Shown here in pieces: positions 35,047-43,939 of a stretch of 64,000 nt of DNA. Positions within the stretch are counted from its first letter, which is position 1. The number at the start of each line of letters is the position of its first letter. The notes under the pieces were generated by a model. That model had not been told where the DNA came from and made no database searches. It saw only the letters and a list, made by a program, of their open reading frames with translations. The stretch spans positions 3,162,001 through 3,226,000 of the forward strand of contig JASGIS010000001.1 of assembly GCA_047601745.1 (NCBI GenBank). Direction: 5' to 3'. The stretch comes from JAKPAM01 sp047601745 (GTDB taxonomy: Bacteria; Pseudomonadota; Gammaproteobacteria; Burkholderiales; Burkholderiaceae_E). A program made the position numbers and the translations under genes.

Positions 35047-36168
35047 TCAGGCCCGAGCCTGGCGCGCCGCCCAAGTGCCGCCGACCAGGGCGGCGCTCGC
35101 CAATACCAGCGCGAAAAGCGACGCGCCCCCGGCCAATCCCACGGCGTCGGTCAGGTATCCGGTTGCCATCGGCAACAAGCCCGCAGGGATATAGCCTCCG
35201 ATGTTGAGCACAGCATTGGATTGCGCCCGGTGGCTGTCGGGTACGTGCAGGCCGATCAGCGTCAACCCGCCGAGTTGGCCCAGCCCCTGGCCTGCACCAG
35301 CGAGCAACGCGGAAACGATGAGTGCGGGAACCAGCGTCGCCTGAACGGCCAGCGCGAGACTTGCCATCGCCGACACCGTCGCGACGGCGCTGGCAGCGAA
35401 GATGCGCTCGACCGGCCATTGCCGCACCGCGAACTGCACACCGACTGCGGCAAAGAACATGGCGCAGGCTACACCGCCAGCCAGTAGCGGGCTGCGCACA
35501 TCGAGCAGCCGGGCCAGCAGTGACGGCCCGAGCGCCAGTACGAATGAGCTTGCCGTGATACCTGGGCCGAAAGTGGCGATACCGGAAAGAACCTGTCTGC
35601 GGTTGGCGGCGGGGACGTGCGGCAAGCGAAACCGAAGAGAGCCGGTCGGCATTGCGCGTTGCGCCGGCAATCGCAGGACGACGACCATGGCGGTCAACAG
35701 AATCAGCGCCTCAATGGCGAAGATGGGCACTACCGGCTCGGCCATTTCCTGCGCCAGTCCGCCTGCCAACAACGGCCCCAGGCCCGCGCCCGACACCATC
35801 GCGATCGATGCCATAAGCGCCGCGCGCCCCTTGTGTTCGGCGCCGCCGGCATCCACCACCGCCGCCATGCCCGCCGAAACGATCACACCCACGGCGACAC
35901 CCGCCAACAACCTGCCGACGGCGAGCATCCCGATCGAAGCGGCGCTCGCGAACAACCCACAAGCCGCCAGGGCTGCGATCAAGCCGGGCAACAACACCGG
36001 CTTGCGTCCGTAGTGTACGGCCTCGAGCGGCGCAGCCGCTTGCGCCGTGAGGATCTGGAAACCCGCTTCCCGGGCCTGTTGGCTCTCATTGAGAACTGGC
36101 AACCTCCGGCGCACGAAGCGAGACACGAGTCGAAACGCGGGAAACGGACTTAGGCCCAAGCGATTCAC
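35047..36168 (-). pseudogene. MFS transporter lacking its first helices
   Basis: The 373-codon frame matches MFS drug-exporter-type proteins from YGRKPVLLPG (motif A, normally after helix 2) to the end, with about ten helices. The first about 50 residues are charged and not membrane-like (MNRLGLSPFPAFRLVSRF) and appear to come from unrelated DNA fused by deletion, so helices 1 and 2 are absent. A working carrier is unlikely. Confidence 0.62.
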
Positions 36169-36192
36169 TCGTGCTGCGCTGCTGCGCCGTCA

Positions 36193-36410
36193 TTGGCTGC
36201 CAAAGCCGCGGCGAACAGTAACGGCGAGTGGTTGACGATGAGCGAGTTCGCCTCGGCGCTATCGGTCACGAATCACGTGATCCGTCGCCTCATCAAGGGT
36301 GGGATCCTGCCTGCCGAGCAAGTCGTTGCCGGTGCTCCGAAGACCAGATCCCAATTTTCTCAAACACTTATGGAGGAGGTGCGCAATGAACGTGCCTTCG
36401 CAGTATCCGT
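36193..36410 (+). pseudogene. C-terminal relic of serine recombinase
   Basis: GEWLTMSEFASALSVTNHVI followed by RRLIKGGILPAEQVVAGAP matches the terminal helix-turn-helix of large serine recombinases carried by mobile elements. After a frame change it ends in a short NTYGGGAQ tail and a stop, typical for the same family. No catalytic domain remains. Confidence 0.5.
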
Positions 36411-36441
36411 GCATTGCTGCACATGTCCTTTCTTCTCCTGA

Positions 36442-37602
36442 TCAGTCGAGTTCCATGACGGCGACGATGAAGTAATACAGACCCGCCACCGCGATCAGGG
36501 CCGAACCGATGCGGGTCATCTGCTGAAGGGCGTTCCGAGCAGCGGGCGTTTTCCGGTCACGAACCCGTTTCAACGCGCCGAACAGCGGCAGCAACACGAT
36601 CTGGTGTCCCGCTTCGACGCCGACGCTGAAACCCAGCAGCGCCAACAGCACGGTTTCCTTCGGCATGTGGCTCATGAGGTCCAGCAGGCCGCCGGCGAAA
36701 GCCAATCCATGAAACAGGCCGAAGAAGAACGCTACGAACAATCGGCTGTTCCCATGCGTGACTTGCGGCCAGAAGACGTTTTGCAGCGCCACGAACACGA
36801 TACTGGCTGAGATCAACGGTTCGACGATCGGGGAGGGAAGGTGGACAATGCCCAACGAGGCCAGCGTCAAGGTGATCGAGTGTGCCAGGGTGAAGGCCGT
36901 GACGACCTTGAACAATTCCCACAGCGAGGTCGCCGCCAACACCAGCGCACAGGCAAACAGCAAATGGTCGAAGCCGGTCAGAATGTGCCGCACGCCGTGG
37001 TAGAAGAAGGTCTCCAGGATGGAAAGAGCGTCCGTGTCCCGGGTGGCGCTTGACCCCTTCGCCATGTCCACCGAGAACGTCATGCGGTAGTGCGATTGAT
37101 CGTAGTCACGTTGTTGATCCAGAACACGGATACCGGGAGCGCTCGGCACCAGGCTGTTGACGAGATGGACGGCGGTCGGGTTCCGGTGTCGCTGGGTGAA
37201 CGTCAGTTCGTGCGTGCCAGAGCCCGAAGTCGAAACGGCCTGGAAATCGAGCACGATTTCGCCCAGGCCTTGGGTGATGTCCTGGATGGGCGGGTACGAC
37301 ATGGACTGCAATTGCAACGGCACCGCGTGACCGTCGAGGGTCAACGACACATCGTTCGACACCTTTGCGGCATAGGCTGCTCCTTCGGCATCGCTGATCC
37401 TGCCATCGCCATTGGTGTCGATCTCGGCAATCACCTGCGACGCCACGGACACGCCTGCCGTCAAGCGAAGGCGTAATGCGATCTGCCCGTTTTCGATCTT
37501 GAAGGTCGCCGCTTGCAGGTATTCGTCCAGCCGGTGGGCGGATATCGGCGACACGAGGCATCCCAGCACCGCCAGGACAGCCAGCGTTCGCAGGGACTTC
37601 AT
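36442..37602 (-). CDS. HupE/UreJ-family membrane protein with EF-hand-like loop
   Basis: A 386-residue protein: signal peptide (ending ISAHRL), a periplasmic domain of about 170 residues with an EF-hand-like loop DTNGDGRISDAEG, then about seven membrane helices with HupE/UreJ motifs (GVRHILTGFDHLLFACAL, FFGLFHGLAFAGGLL). HupE/UreJ proteins are thought to be metal (nickel, cobalt) permeases. The start overlaps the DUF3500 stop by four bases (ATGA). It is the last gene of the operon reading from 41700. Confidence 0.85.
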   Translation of the reverse strand: MKSLRTLAVLAVLGCLVSPISAHRLDEYLQAATFKIENGQIALRLRLTAGVSVASQVIAEIDTNGDGRISDAEGAAYAAKVSNDVSLTLDGHAVPLQLQSMSYPPIQDITQGLGEIVLDFQAVSTSGSGTHELTFTQRHRNPTAVHLVNSLVPSAPGIRVLDQQRDYDQSHYRMTFSVDMAKGSSATRDTDALSILETFFYHGVRHILTGFDHLLFACALVLAATSLWELFKVVTAFTLAHSITLTLASLGIVHLPSPIVEPLISASIVFVALQNVFWPQVTHGNSRLFVAFFFGLFHGLAFAGGLLDLMSHMPKETVLLALLGFSVGVEAGHQIVLLPLFGALKRVRDRKTPAARNALQQMTRIGSALIAVAGLYYFIVAVMELD

Positions 37603-38840
37603 CGTGTCGCGTCGGCCACGCCGTAGTCGTTGGTAGGGTCCCGATACATGGTGTGGACGTGCATCGTCGCATCCCCGCCCGTTCCTTGTGGCGCGAACTC
37701 GATGATGACCTTCGGTCCCTGGATACGGTAATAGGCGCTGCCGTTTTTTTCCGGCGCGTGGGTCGTCGGCCCACTCCATGCGAAATAGGTCGCGTCCAAG
37801 CCTGCCTTGATGTCGGCCAGGCGCGATTTGGCATAGGCGTCGTTGGCAATGCCCGCCCATTGCGCAATCACATTCAGCAACAGGGCTTTTTGCGTGGCGG
37901 TCATGTCGGTGCCTGGCAGGCCTTCCGGCACGATCGTTTCGCCGGCATGTCCCGGCCCCAGCACAAGGTCGTCCACCCGATAAGTGAGGAGTGCCTTATT
38001 GCGCTGGTCGGTGTCGAGCGCGTCGAGCAAGGCGAACGCGGTATCGTTTTCGCCGGCTAGCGGTCGCACCGTCTTGCCATCGATCTGATAGACAGAGGGT
38101 TGTGTCCCGGTCAGGGTCGGGGTCATGGCGGCGTGTTCGCCGTTGAACACCAGGTTCAGGCCCAGGTGATGACCGCCGAATTCCAGCATCCACGGCGCGG
38201 TGGCGCTGGGCATGCCGAGAATGGCGAGCGTGTAGACGTCGTTGCCCGCGGCAAAATGACTGCCTTGTTCGGTCTTCGACAGCATCTGGTCGGCGCCCAT
38301 GATCCCGAGAACCTTCTGGTAGCCGGCAGCACTCAACGCGGCCTGGAGCAGGTGCATGGCGGCCGCCCGCTGGGTTGGGTTGAGGCTGCCCAGTTGCAGG
38401 CCGGGACGCGGCACATCGCTGACGGGGAAATTCGACCACACGGCCTGACCGTATTGCTCGCCGATGAAGCCGCCCATCGGCCCCATCCCAGGACCGTGCG
38501 GCGGTCCCTTGCCATCCGGCGGCGGTCCAGGGTTGTCATGCGTCTCCGCGCCCGGCGGTGGGCCGGGCGGATGAGCACCGCCGAAGGGCTTGCGGGCGAA
38601 GGTGGCTTTCGTCGCCGTGGGCGGTGCCACGAAAACGAATTGCGCCTGGGCCCGTTGTGAGGGGTCGAGCGAATCCAGATAGGCCGCTGCGGCAGCGGCG
38701 ATGGCTCGCGTCTGCGCCTGTGCGTCCGGGGACACCGATGCGGTCGTCGTCGTGGAAGTGCTCTTCTGAGGCGTGCAGGCGCCGATCCACAATGGCAACA
38801 GGATGGCCGATATCAGAAAGTGCGCCGAGAGAGTCTTCAT
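37599..38840 (-). CDS. DUF3500 lipoprotein
   Basis: A 413-residue envelope protein of the DUF3500 family, function unknown. The start at 38840 is preferred because GGAG lies seven bases upstream and it gives a lipoprotein signal with lipobox IGAC; ATG at 38855 is the alternative. A proline/glycine/histidine-rich linker (residues about 80-130) precedes the conserved part (LEFGGHHLGLNLVFNG). The histidine-rich motifs suggest metal binding. It is coupled to the HupE/UreJ gene, and the pair may handle a metal together. Confidence 0.82.
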   Translation of the reverse strand: MKTLSAHFLISAILLPLWIGACTPQKSTSTTTTASVSPDAQAQTRAIAAAAAAYLDSLDPSQRAQAQFVFVAPPTATKATFARKPFGGAHPPGPPPGAETHDNPGPPPDGKGPPHGPGMGPMGGFIGEQYGQAVWSNFPVSDVPRPGLQLGSLNPTQRAAAMHLLQAALSAAGYQKVLGIMGADQMLSKTEQGSHFAAGNDVYTLAILGMPSATAPWMLEFGGHHLGLNLVFNGEHAAMTPTLTGTQPSVYQIDGKTVRPLAGENDTAFALLDALDTDQRNKALLTYRVDDLVLGPGHAGETIVPEGLPGTDMTATQKALLLNVIAQWAGIANDAYAKSRLADIKAGLDATYFAWSGPTTHAPEKNGSAYYRIQGPKVIIEFAPQGTGGDATMHVHTMYRDPTNDYGVADATR

Positions 38841-38865
38841 GCGTTGCTCCACCATGAGTGAACGG

Positions 38866-38979
38866 TCAGTGCCCGCCGGGCCGAACGGTCAAGGTAATGG
38901 GAATGGCGATGTGCGTGACCGAACCGCTCAGGTCGAAGGATGGCCCGCAGCCGGTCGCGGCCTTATCGCCCTGGTTCAT
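38866..38979 (-). CDS. 37-residue coupled ORF, unknown
   Basis: A 37-codon frame whose ATG overlaps the esterase stop by four bases (ATGA) and which ends 25 bases before the DUF3500 start. It contains one cysteine and a beta-like end (THIAIPITLTVRPGGH). The coupling suggests it is translated. It may be a real small protein or the remaining tail of a larger gene; no family recognised. Confidence 0.4.
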   Translation of the reverse strand: MNQGDKAATGCGPSFDLSGSVTHIAIPITLTVRPGGH

Positions 38980-40358
38980 GACTGGCGCTGCCGGAAGATC
39001 CACTCCCGCACCGGCTCGATCGTGTGGGCGATGCGCCAGGTGTTGCGATGGCCACTGGCGCCGGCAGTCGACGAGCCCGGCGGAATGACGGTGCCCTTGG
39101 CAAAGGTTACGTAGTTGACCGGGCTGCCCTCGGCGTCGATCTGGTCGAACGCCGCGCGGAACTGCTCGGCCGTCCAGGTGCCGTCCCAGGTCGCACGGCT
39201 GATCTTGGCACCTTCTTCGGCCAGGACTTCGGTGATGGCATTCTGGCCGGGGAAGGCCTTGTCGTCGTCCTGCGAGACCAGGATCCACAGTTTCTGGCGG
39301 GCGAGGGGTTTCACCAGCGCCGGATCCCACTGGCCCGCCACCAGGAACGAGGCGGCGAAGAAGTCCGGGTACTTGATGTCCATCGCGATCGACATCATGC
39401 AGCCGCCGGACTGGCCGGTGGTGTAGAGCCGCTGGTGGTCGATGCTGTAGTGAGTCGCCAGATCCTCGATCAGGTCGATGGTGGTGTCGAGCATGGCCGA
39501 GGTATGCGAGTCGTCGTCGGCGATGAGTTCAGCGTATTGCGGCGCCAGCACGAAAGCCGGGCGCCGGGCCTGGTCCTGCGGGCTGGCCCAGGCGATCGCG
39601 CCCAGCCCCTGGTACAGCGTCGTGCGCGTCACGTCGCTGGTCGCGCCGGCATCGTGCATGAACAGCACCAGCGGATAGCGTCGCTTCGGGTCGTAGCCGT
39701 TCGGGATGAACAGGTTGTAGCGCAGCGTCTTGCCGGTCTTGGCGTCGCAGAATTCGAGTTGCCGGAAGTCATCGACGATCGGGTTCTTTACTGCTGTCGT
39801 GGTCAGCGCGGCGCTGTTCGCCGAGATGACCTGGCCGCTGGCCGTCTTGAGGGCACGGGTCTGGACCAGCGTGGCCTGGGCCGTTCGATAGACGGTATCG
39901 TAGGTCGGAATGTCGCCGGCCTTGCCGGGACCCCCATTGCCGGGACCGCTTCTGCCACCAGTCCGGGCGGTGCTTGCCGATGCGGCGCTGGTCGCGTTGT
40001 CGCTCGGTGCAGAGAGCTTCTGCGCGAGCGGCGCATTGGCGTCTTCGGGCGACAGCATGACGATGACGAAGCGGCCTGCCGCCGCGCGGCCGGCCGGATC
40101 GGCCGAGGTGCTGGTGAAGACGTCGGCGATGGTGCGCCCCTCGACCTGGAAACTCGCGGTCGACAACTCGGCCGTCAGGATCGGGGTGTCATAGGCCAGG
40201 GCGACCGCGGTCAGGCGAATGCCATCGCCAAAAACCTGGGTGATGGCGGTGGCGCTGTGGGCATGGCGGACTCCGTCCTTGCCCAGGGCCGGGGCGCCAA
40301 CCCTCAGCAGGGTGCCGGCGCCGACGGTCAGGCGCAGGAAGTCTCGACGGGATGACAT
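38976..40358 (-). CDS. Tat-exported esterase of PHB-depolymerase type
   Basis: A 460-residue secreted hydrolase with a twin-arginine signal (SSRRDFLRLTV). The N-terminal about 190 residues include a beta domain and a glycine/serine/alanine linker; the C-terminal catalytic domain is a LpqC/feruloyl-esterase-type alpha/beta hydrolase with PLVLFMHDAGA (oxyanion loop) and the nucleophile elbow TGQSGGCMMS. It should cleave an ester outside the cytoplasm. It sits between a ceramidase-like pseudogene and a 37-codon ORF in a tight operon. Confidence 0.86.
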   Translation of the reverse strand: MSSRRDFLRLTVGAGTLLRVGAPALGKDGVRHAHSATAITQVFGDGIRLTAVALAYDTPILTAELSTASFQVEGRTIADVFTSTSADPAGRAAAGRFVIVMLSPEDANAPLAQKLSAPSDNATSAASASTARTGGRSGPGNGGPGKAGDIPTYDTVYRTAQATLVQTRALKTASGQVISANSAALTTTAVKNPIVDDFRQLEFCDAKTGKTLRYNLFIPNGYDPKRRYPLVLFMHDAGATSDVTRTTLYQGLGAIAWASPQDQARRPAFVLAPQYAELIADDDSHTSAMLDTTIDLIEDLATHYSIDHQRLYTTGQSGGCMMSIAMDIKYPDFFAASFLVAGQWDPALVKPLARQKLWILVSQDDDKAFPGQNAITEVLAEEGAKISRATWDGTWTAEQFRAAFDQIDAEGSPVNYVTFAKGTVIPPGSSTAGASGHRNTWRIAHTIEPVREWIFRQRQS

Positions 40359-40370
40359 AGGGGTTCTTCT

Positions 40371-41033
40371 TCAACGCCCGGAGGCGTGCATCTGCTTGAG
40401 TTGGTCCACGACCGCCGCGACGGCGGCCTCTCCTGCGCCCCGGGCGTAGGATGCGCTGCGGGCTTCGTAGGTATGGCGGTCGTAGCTCGTCGCATCGGGC
40501 AGGTACTTGGCCTCGCCATCCATCATCGTGACCACCAGGGTGTGCAGCCAGGGAGAGCCCTCGCGGATCTGCGCACCGAGGCGGGCCGCCAGTTCCGACT
40601 GCATTCCGACCAGCGCCACATCGCCCAGGCGCATGAGAACGAGCGGGATCGAAACCGGCGCGCTGGTTTCGTAGCGGTAGGCCGTGACCGGGCCGGCCGG
40701 TGTACTGGCCGGACGCGCCTGCGAACCCACCTGCGCCTGAGTCCGGCGCAAGGACACGCGGGCGCGGGCCGGGTCTCGATGCGGTCGACGACCTGGCGCG
40801 CCGCTGCCCCGGCGAGGTCGGCGGAGATCAGCCGGCCGCCCGCGGCGCGCTGCGAGGCGTCCATGACCGAGGGCTGCACGGCGAGGTTCATCACCACTGC
40901 CAGCGGCCGGCAGCAACACGCGCACGGCCAGGGGATCCTGCTCGCCGACGAAACCATCCAGGGGGTAGAGGTCGGCGGTGAACACCACGTTCGCGCCCAA
41001 ACCGGTTTTGATGAGGGCTCGCCGTGAGAACAT
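40371..41033 (-). pseudogene. Frameshifted ceramidase-like Tat protein
   Basis: It opens with a Tat-like start (MFSRRALIKTGLGANVVFTA), changes frame near 40905 to read VVMNLAVQPSVMDASQRAAG and QVVDRIETRP, then returns near 40770 to finish IPLVLMRLGDVALVGMQSEL and YLPDATSYDRHTYEARS. These blocks match bacterial proteins of the neutral ceramidase family, but about half of the usual 450 residues is missing. The single 220-codon frame is thus misleading in its middle. Two frame changes and a deletion mean it is inactive unless sequencing errors are involved. Confidence 0.6.
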
Positions 41034-41043
41034 GCCGGCTTCC

Positions 41044-41700
41044 TCAGCCGATCTTCAGCGCCAGTTCCGTGCCACGCTTGATCGGCAGCGTGACGGAAAT
41101 GAAGCCATTGGCCGGATCGCGGATGTATTCGAGGAAATCCGGCTCGGCGTTATCGTTGAGCACATAGCCGCCGACGCGCAACTGCGGGGCGACAATCTCG
41201 ATGACCTGGCGGGCCAGCGACGGGCCTTCCGGCTGTGGCCAGCCGTCGATCAAGGCGAAATCCACCGGGCCGCCGAGGTCGCGCAGCGTCTGCCGGGCAT
41301 CGCCGACGCGGATGTCGGCATATTCGGCCAGCCCCGCATCGGCGAGGTTGCGACGCGCGACGTCGACCTTGGCCTGGACCAGCTCGGCGCCGATCACCTG
41401 GCCGCCGCCGTTGTCGCGCACGGCAGCCGCGAAATACAGCGCCGACATGCCGATCGAGGTGGCGAAGTCCACGACCCGCTTCGCGCCCATGCCCCGGCAC
41501 AGCAGGTAGATCAGGTCGCCCTGGTCGGGATGGATGGAGAACCCGTAGTCGGCGAAGGCGTCGGCGTCATGGCGCGACGGACCGTCGAAGGACTCGCGCG
41601 GTGGATGGCGACGGGCCCCGTTCAGGCGTTCGATGACTTCCCGCACGCGCGGGTCGCGGATCGGGCTGGGGCCGGTTCCTTGAGGGGTTTCACGTGACAT
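41044..41700 (-). CDS. Class I SAM-dependent O-methyltransferase
   Basis: A 218-residue methyltransferase of the small O-methyltransferase type: VVDFATSIGMSALYFAAAV is the SAM-binding strand-loop-helix and DFALIDGWPQ the post-strand-4 motif. The start at 41700 is chosen over the longer frame, which would cross the operator. It is the first gene of a six-gene run transcribed away from a TetR gene, with gaps of about ten bases, so it is probably repressed by that TetR. Substrate unknown. Confidence 0.86.
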   Translation of the reverse strand: MSRETPQGTGPSPIRDPRVREVIERLNGARRHPPRESFDGPSRHDADAFADYGFSIHPDQGDLIYLLCRGMGAKRVVDFATSIGMSALYFAAAVRDNGGGQVIGAELVQAKVDVARRNLADAGLAEYADIRVGDARQTLRDLGGPVDFALIDGWPQPEGPSLARQVIEIVAPQLRVGGYVLNDNAEPDFLEYIRDPANGFISVTLPIKRGTELALKIG

Positions 41701-41791
41701 GCGGATATCCTTCCGGGTTGAATGGACAAGAGACACGGGGCGCTGGCAAGCAGGCTTACCGAAACCCGCTTCCGGACAGAACCGGTAATAT

Positions 41792-41808
41792 GGTACTCCA
41801 ATAGTACC
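41792..41808. promoter_or_regulatory. TetR operator candidate GGTACT-N5-AGTACC
   Basis: A perfect 6-bp inverted repeat with a five-base spacer in the AT-rich gap between the divergent methyltransferase operon and the TetR gene. The site is 44 bases from the TetR start and 92 from the operon start, so one dimer could control both. Confidence 0.6.
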
Positions 41809-41851
41809 CAATTTAACCAGTATGGTTGGCCGGAAAATTCAGGGGAAACCC

Positions 41852-42499
41852 ATGAACCGCAGGGAGGGGTTGCCGGCCCGTAAGCCCGGCAGGCCCCGCG
41901 TCCTGGCCGATGAGGAGCGACGACGCTTGATCCTCGCGGCTGCGCATGACGCCTTTGTCGAACTGGGTTTTGCGCGCACGACTACGGCTGAGGTCGCGGC
42001 ACGTGCCAAGGTATCGAAGCGGTCGATCTACGAGGTCTTTGCCGACAAGACCGCTTTGTTCGGGGCCGTGATTCGTGCGCACCAGCACCTGATCCTCGAT
42101 CTGCCTCGCCCCGAGGGGGAGGATCTTCCCTTGCTGGAGACGCTGGTTCGCATCTTCCGGCTGGACATCGACGAGGAGGCCGAACGGGCGCGCGAGGCGA
42201 TGCTCAACCTGATCGTGCGCGAGTCCGTGCTGTTTCCCGAGCTGGCCGACTACCTGTACGAGAACGAGATGATCCGCTCCCGCGAAGCCTTGATCGACTG
42301 GTTGCAGCAGGAGGCCCGGCGGGGCCGCATGGTGGTCGAGGATCCGCTGGTCCATGCCGGCATGCTGATGGACATCGTGTTCGGTGCGTTGCTTCCGCGG
42401 CGACGCCTGCGACAGGCGTCCGAGCGTGCGTTGCGCATCGGGCACATCAAGCAGCGGTTGGCGATTTTCCTGCGCGGCATTCAGGCCGAGGCACCGTAG
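41852..42499 (+). CDS. TetR-family regulator of the export operon
   Basis: A 215-residue TetR protein with N-terminal helix-turn-helix (TTAEVAARAKVSKRSIYEVF) and an all-helical ligand domain of the AefR-like type. The start at 41852 follows AGGGGA. Divergent from the methyltransferase/esterase/DUF3500/HupE operon, with a clear palindrome between, so it likely represses that operon and itself. Confidence 0.9.
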   Translation: MNRREGLPARKPGRPRVLADEERRRLILAAAHDAFVELGFARTTTAEVAARAKVSKRSIYEVFADKTALFGAVIRAHQHLILDLPRPEGEDLPLLETLVRIFRLDIDEEAERAREAMLNLIVRESVLFPELADYLYENEMIRSREALIDWLQQEARRGRMVVEDPLVHAGMLMDIVFGALLPRRRLRQASERALRIGHIKQRLAIFLRGIQAEAP

Positions 42500-42749
42500 G
42501 CCGCCCTGGCGGCATCGCGACTATGACGTCCCCGATCCACGGCATGCGGCACGGAACGGCCCCGTGACGAGGCCGGATGCCTGGGCATAGCGGCGGTCCT
42601 TGGGGGGCGGCCTGGCAGCAGTTCGAGGCCGCCCGCGGCGCCCTGGTCAGGAGCGTGACCCATGGCGGTCAGCCGGCCGCCCGCTATGGTGCGGAGGCGT
42701 CCACGGCCCAGGCTTGAGCTGCGGTCTGTCCACGTAAGGAGAAAAAGCC

Positions 42750-43178
42750 ATGCCGATGTGGCAAATCTATCATCCCGAAAACGCCTTCACCGATGCCGAC
42801 AAGTACGAAATCGCGCAGAAAGTCACCCGCCTCTATGACAGCTTTCTGCCTCGTTTTTACGTGAATGTTTTCTTCCATCCGGTGCCGAAAACGAGCTTTT
42901 ACATCGGCGGCGAGCCGACCGACGATTTCGTGCGCGTCGTGGTCGAGCATATCGCCCGCGCGATCAAGGAGCCCGAACAGCAGCAACAGTTCCTGAAGGG
43001 CTGCGCCCGCGTCCTTGATCCTTATGTCAATGGTCGGGGCTACCGCTGGGAGCTGCACGTCGACGAAACACCGTTCGAGCTATGGACGGTCAACGGATTC
43101 AAGCCGCCGCTGCCCAATACGCCGGCTGAAAGTAAGTGGCGTTCGGAGAACCGGCCTTCCGCTTACGAGCAGGCATGA
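42750..43178 (+). CDS. Tautomerase-superfamily protein (oxalocrotonate-tautomerase-like)
   Basis: A 142-residue protein of the Tautomerase_3 family. Proline follows the initiator methionine (MPMWQIYHPENAF), giving the N-terminal catalytic proline of the superfamily. A strong AAGGAG ribosome site precedes it. Related proteins act as tautomerases or cis-CaaD-like dehalogenases; the substrate here is unknown. It lies alone between the TetR gene and integrase remains. Confidence 0.85.
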   Translation: MPMWQIYHPENAFTDADKYEIAQKVTRLYDSFLPRFYVNVFFHPVPKTSFYIGGEPTDDFVRVVVEHIARAIKEPEQQQQFLKGCARVLDPYVNGRGYRWELHVDETPFELWTVNGFKPPLPNTPAESKWRSENRPSAYEQA

Positions 43179-43190
43179 TACGGAGCCGCC

Positions 43191-43640
43191 TCACTGACCG
43201 ATGCAGTCGTCCTGCACGCCAAGGCCACAGGAAGAAACGACACCCTCCCTGGCTTCGACGGCCTCACGCTGTCCGTCTCCGCAGCCGGCACCAAGGCTTG
43301 GTACGTCCGCTACTACTGGCTGGGCCGGCAGAAGCTGGTGCTGTCCAAGCCCGCTGCCACTGCGTCGCAGGGCATACCTGTGCAGTGGCCGTCTGCGGTG
43401 CGGGCGCCCGAGACGGAACCGGCCATCTCCAACGTCCAGCGCGAGCGCATGATCTTGCTCGACATCCTGGAGTCGCCTCACGACCTTTCGGTCGTCGACT
43501 ACGCCAAGCTCGCCGGCAAGTCGCGGCGTCGGATCACCTAAGAGATCACGGCGGGCAATCTGCTGTCGATCACTCTCGGCAACCGTGGGCGGTGCGTACC
43601 GGACCGGCAACTCGATCCACTCAAGCGCCGTCTGTGTGAC
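43191..43640 (+). pseudogene. Tyrosine integrase arm domain joined to another relic
   Basis: The plus strand reads LTDAVVLHAKATGRNDTLPG, LTLSVSAAGTKAWYVRYYWL and GRQKLVLS, the N-terminal arm-binding domain (DUF4102 type) of phage/ICE tyrosine integrases. After about 65 residues it passes in frame to an unrelated segment (ERMILLDILESPHDLSVVDY), broken by a TAA at 43539 and continuing ITAGNLLSITLGNRG to LDPLKRRL; that second family I do not recognise with confidence. The catalytic domain is gone, so the element can no longer excise itself. Confidence 0.6.
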
Positions 43641-43714
43641 TCACTCATTTCATATGCGTCAATCTCGGCATGGGGGTCAACGGGCTTGCTCACGAGAAGC
43701 GATAGTCAGCGGGT

Positions 43715-43890
43715 TGTGTCTATATCAAGACACGTGGTCACTTCCCCAATAACGAAGTCATGACCAAGCTGCTACGGCTGGCCATTCGCAACGTGCTGGT
43801 CAAAACCGATCGACCTGCCTACGATTGGAAAAGTGCATGAACCAGTTCGCCATCCTGTTCGGCGAGCGCTTCTCTCTTGCACAGGCCTAA
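43715..43890 (+). pseudogene. IS256-family transposase C-terminus, frameshifted
   Basis: IKTRGHFPNNEVMTKLLRLA with IRN..DWK, then after a one-base frame change MNQFAILFGERFSLAQA and stop, match the end of IS256-family transposases. The rest of the insertion sequence is absent. It ends 49 bases before the TIR-NB-ARC start and may have brought in or separated that gene. Confidence 0.72.
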
Positions 43891-43939
43891 GCACGACAAG
43901 GTGTTCAACCGCCTCGCGTACAAAAAGACGGACAGGTCC

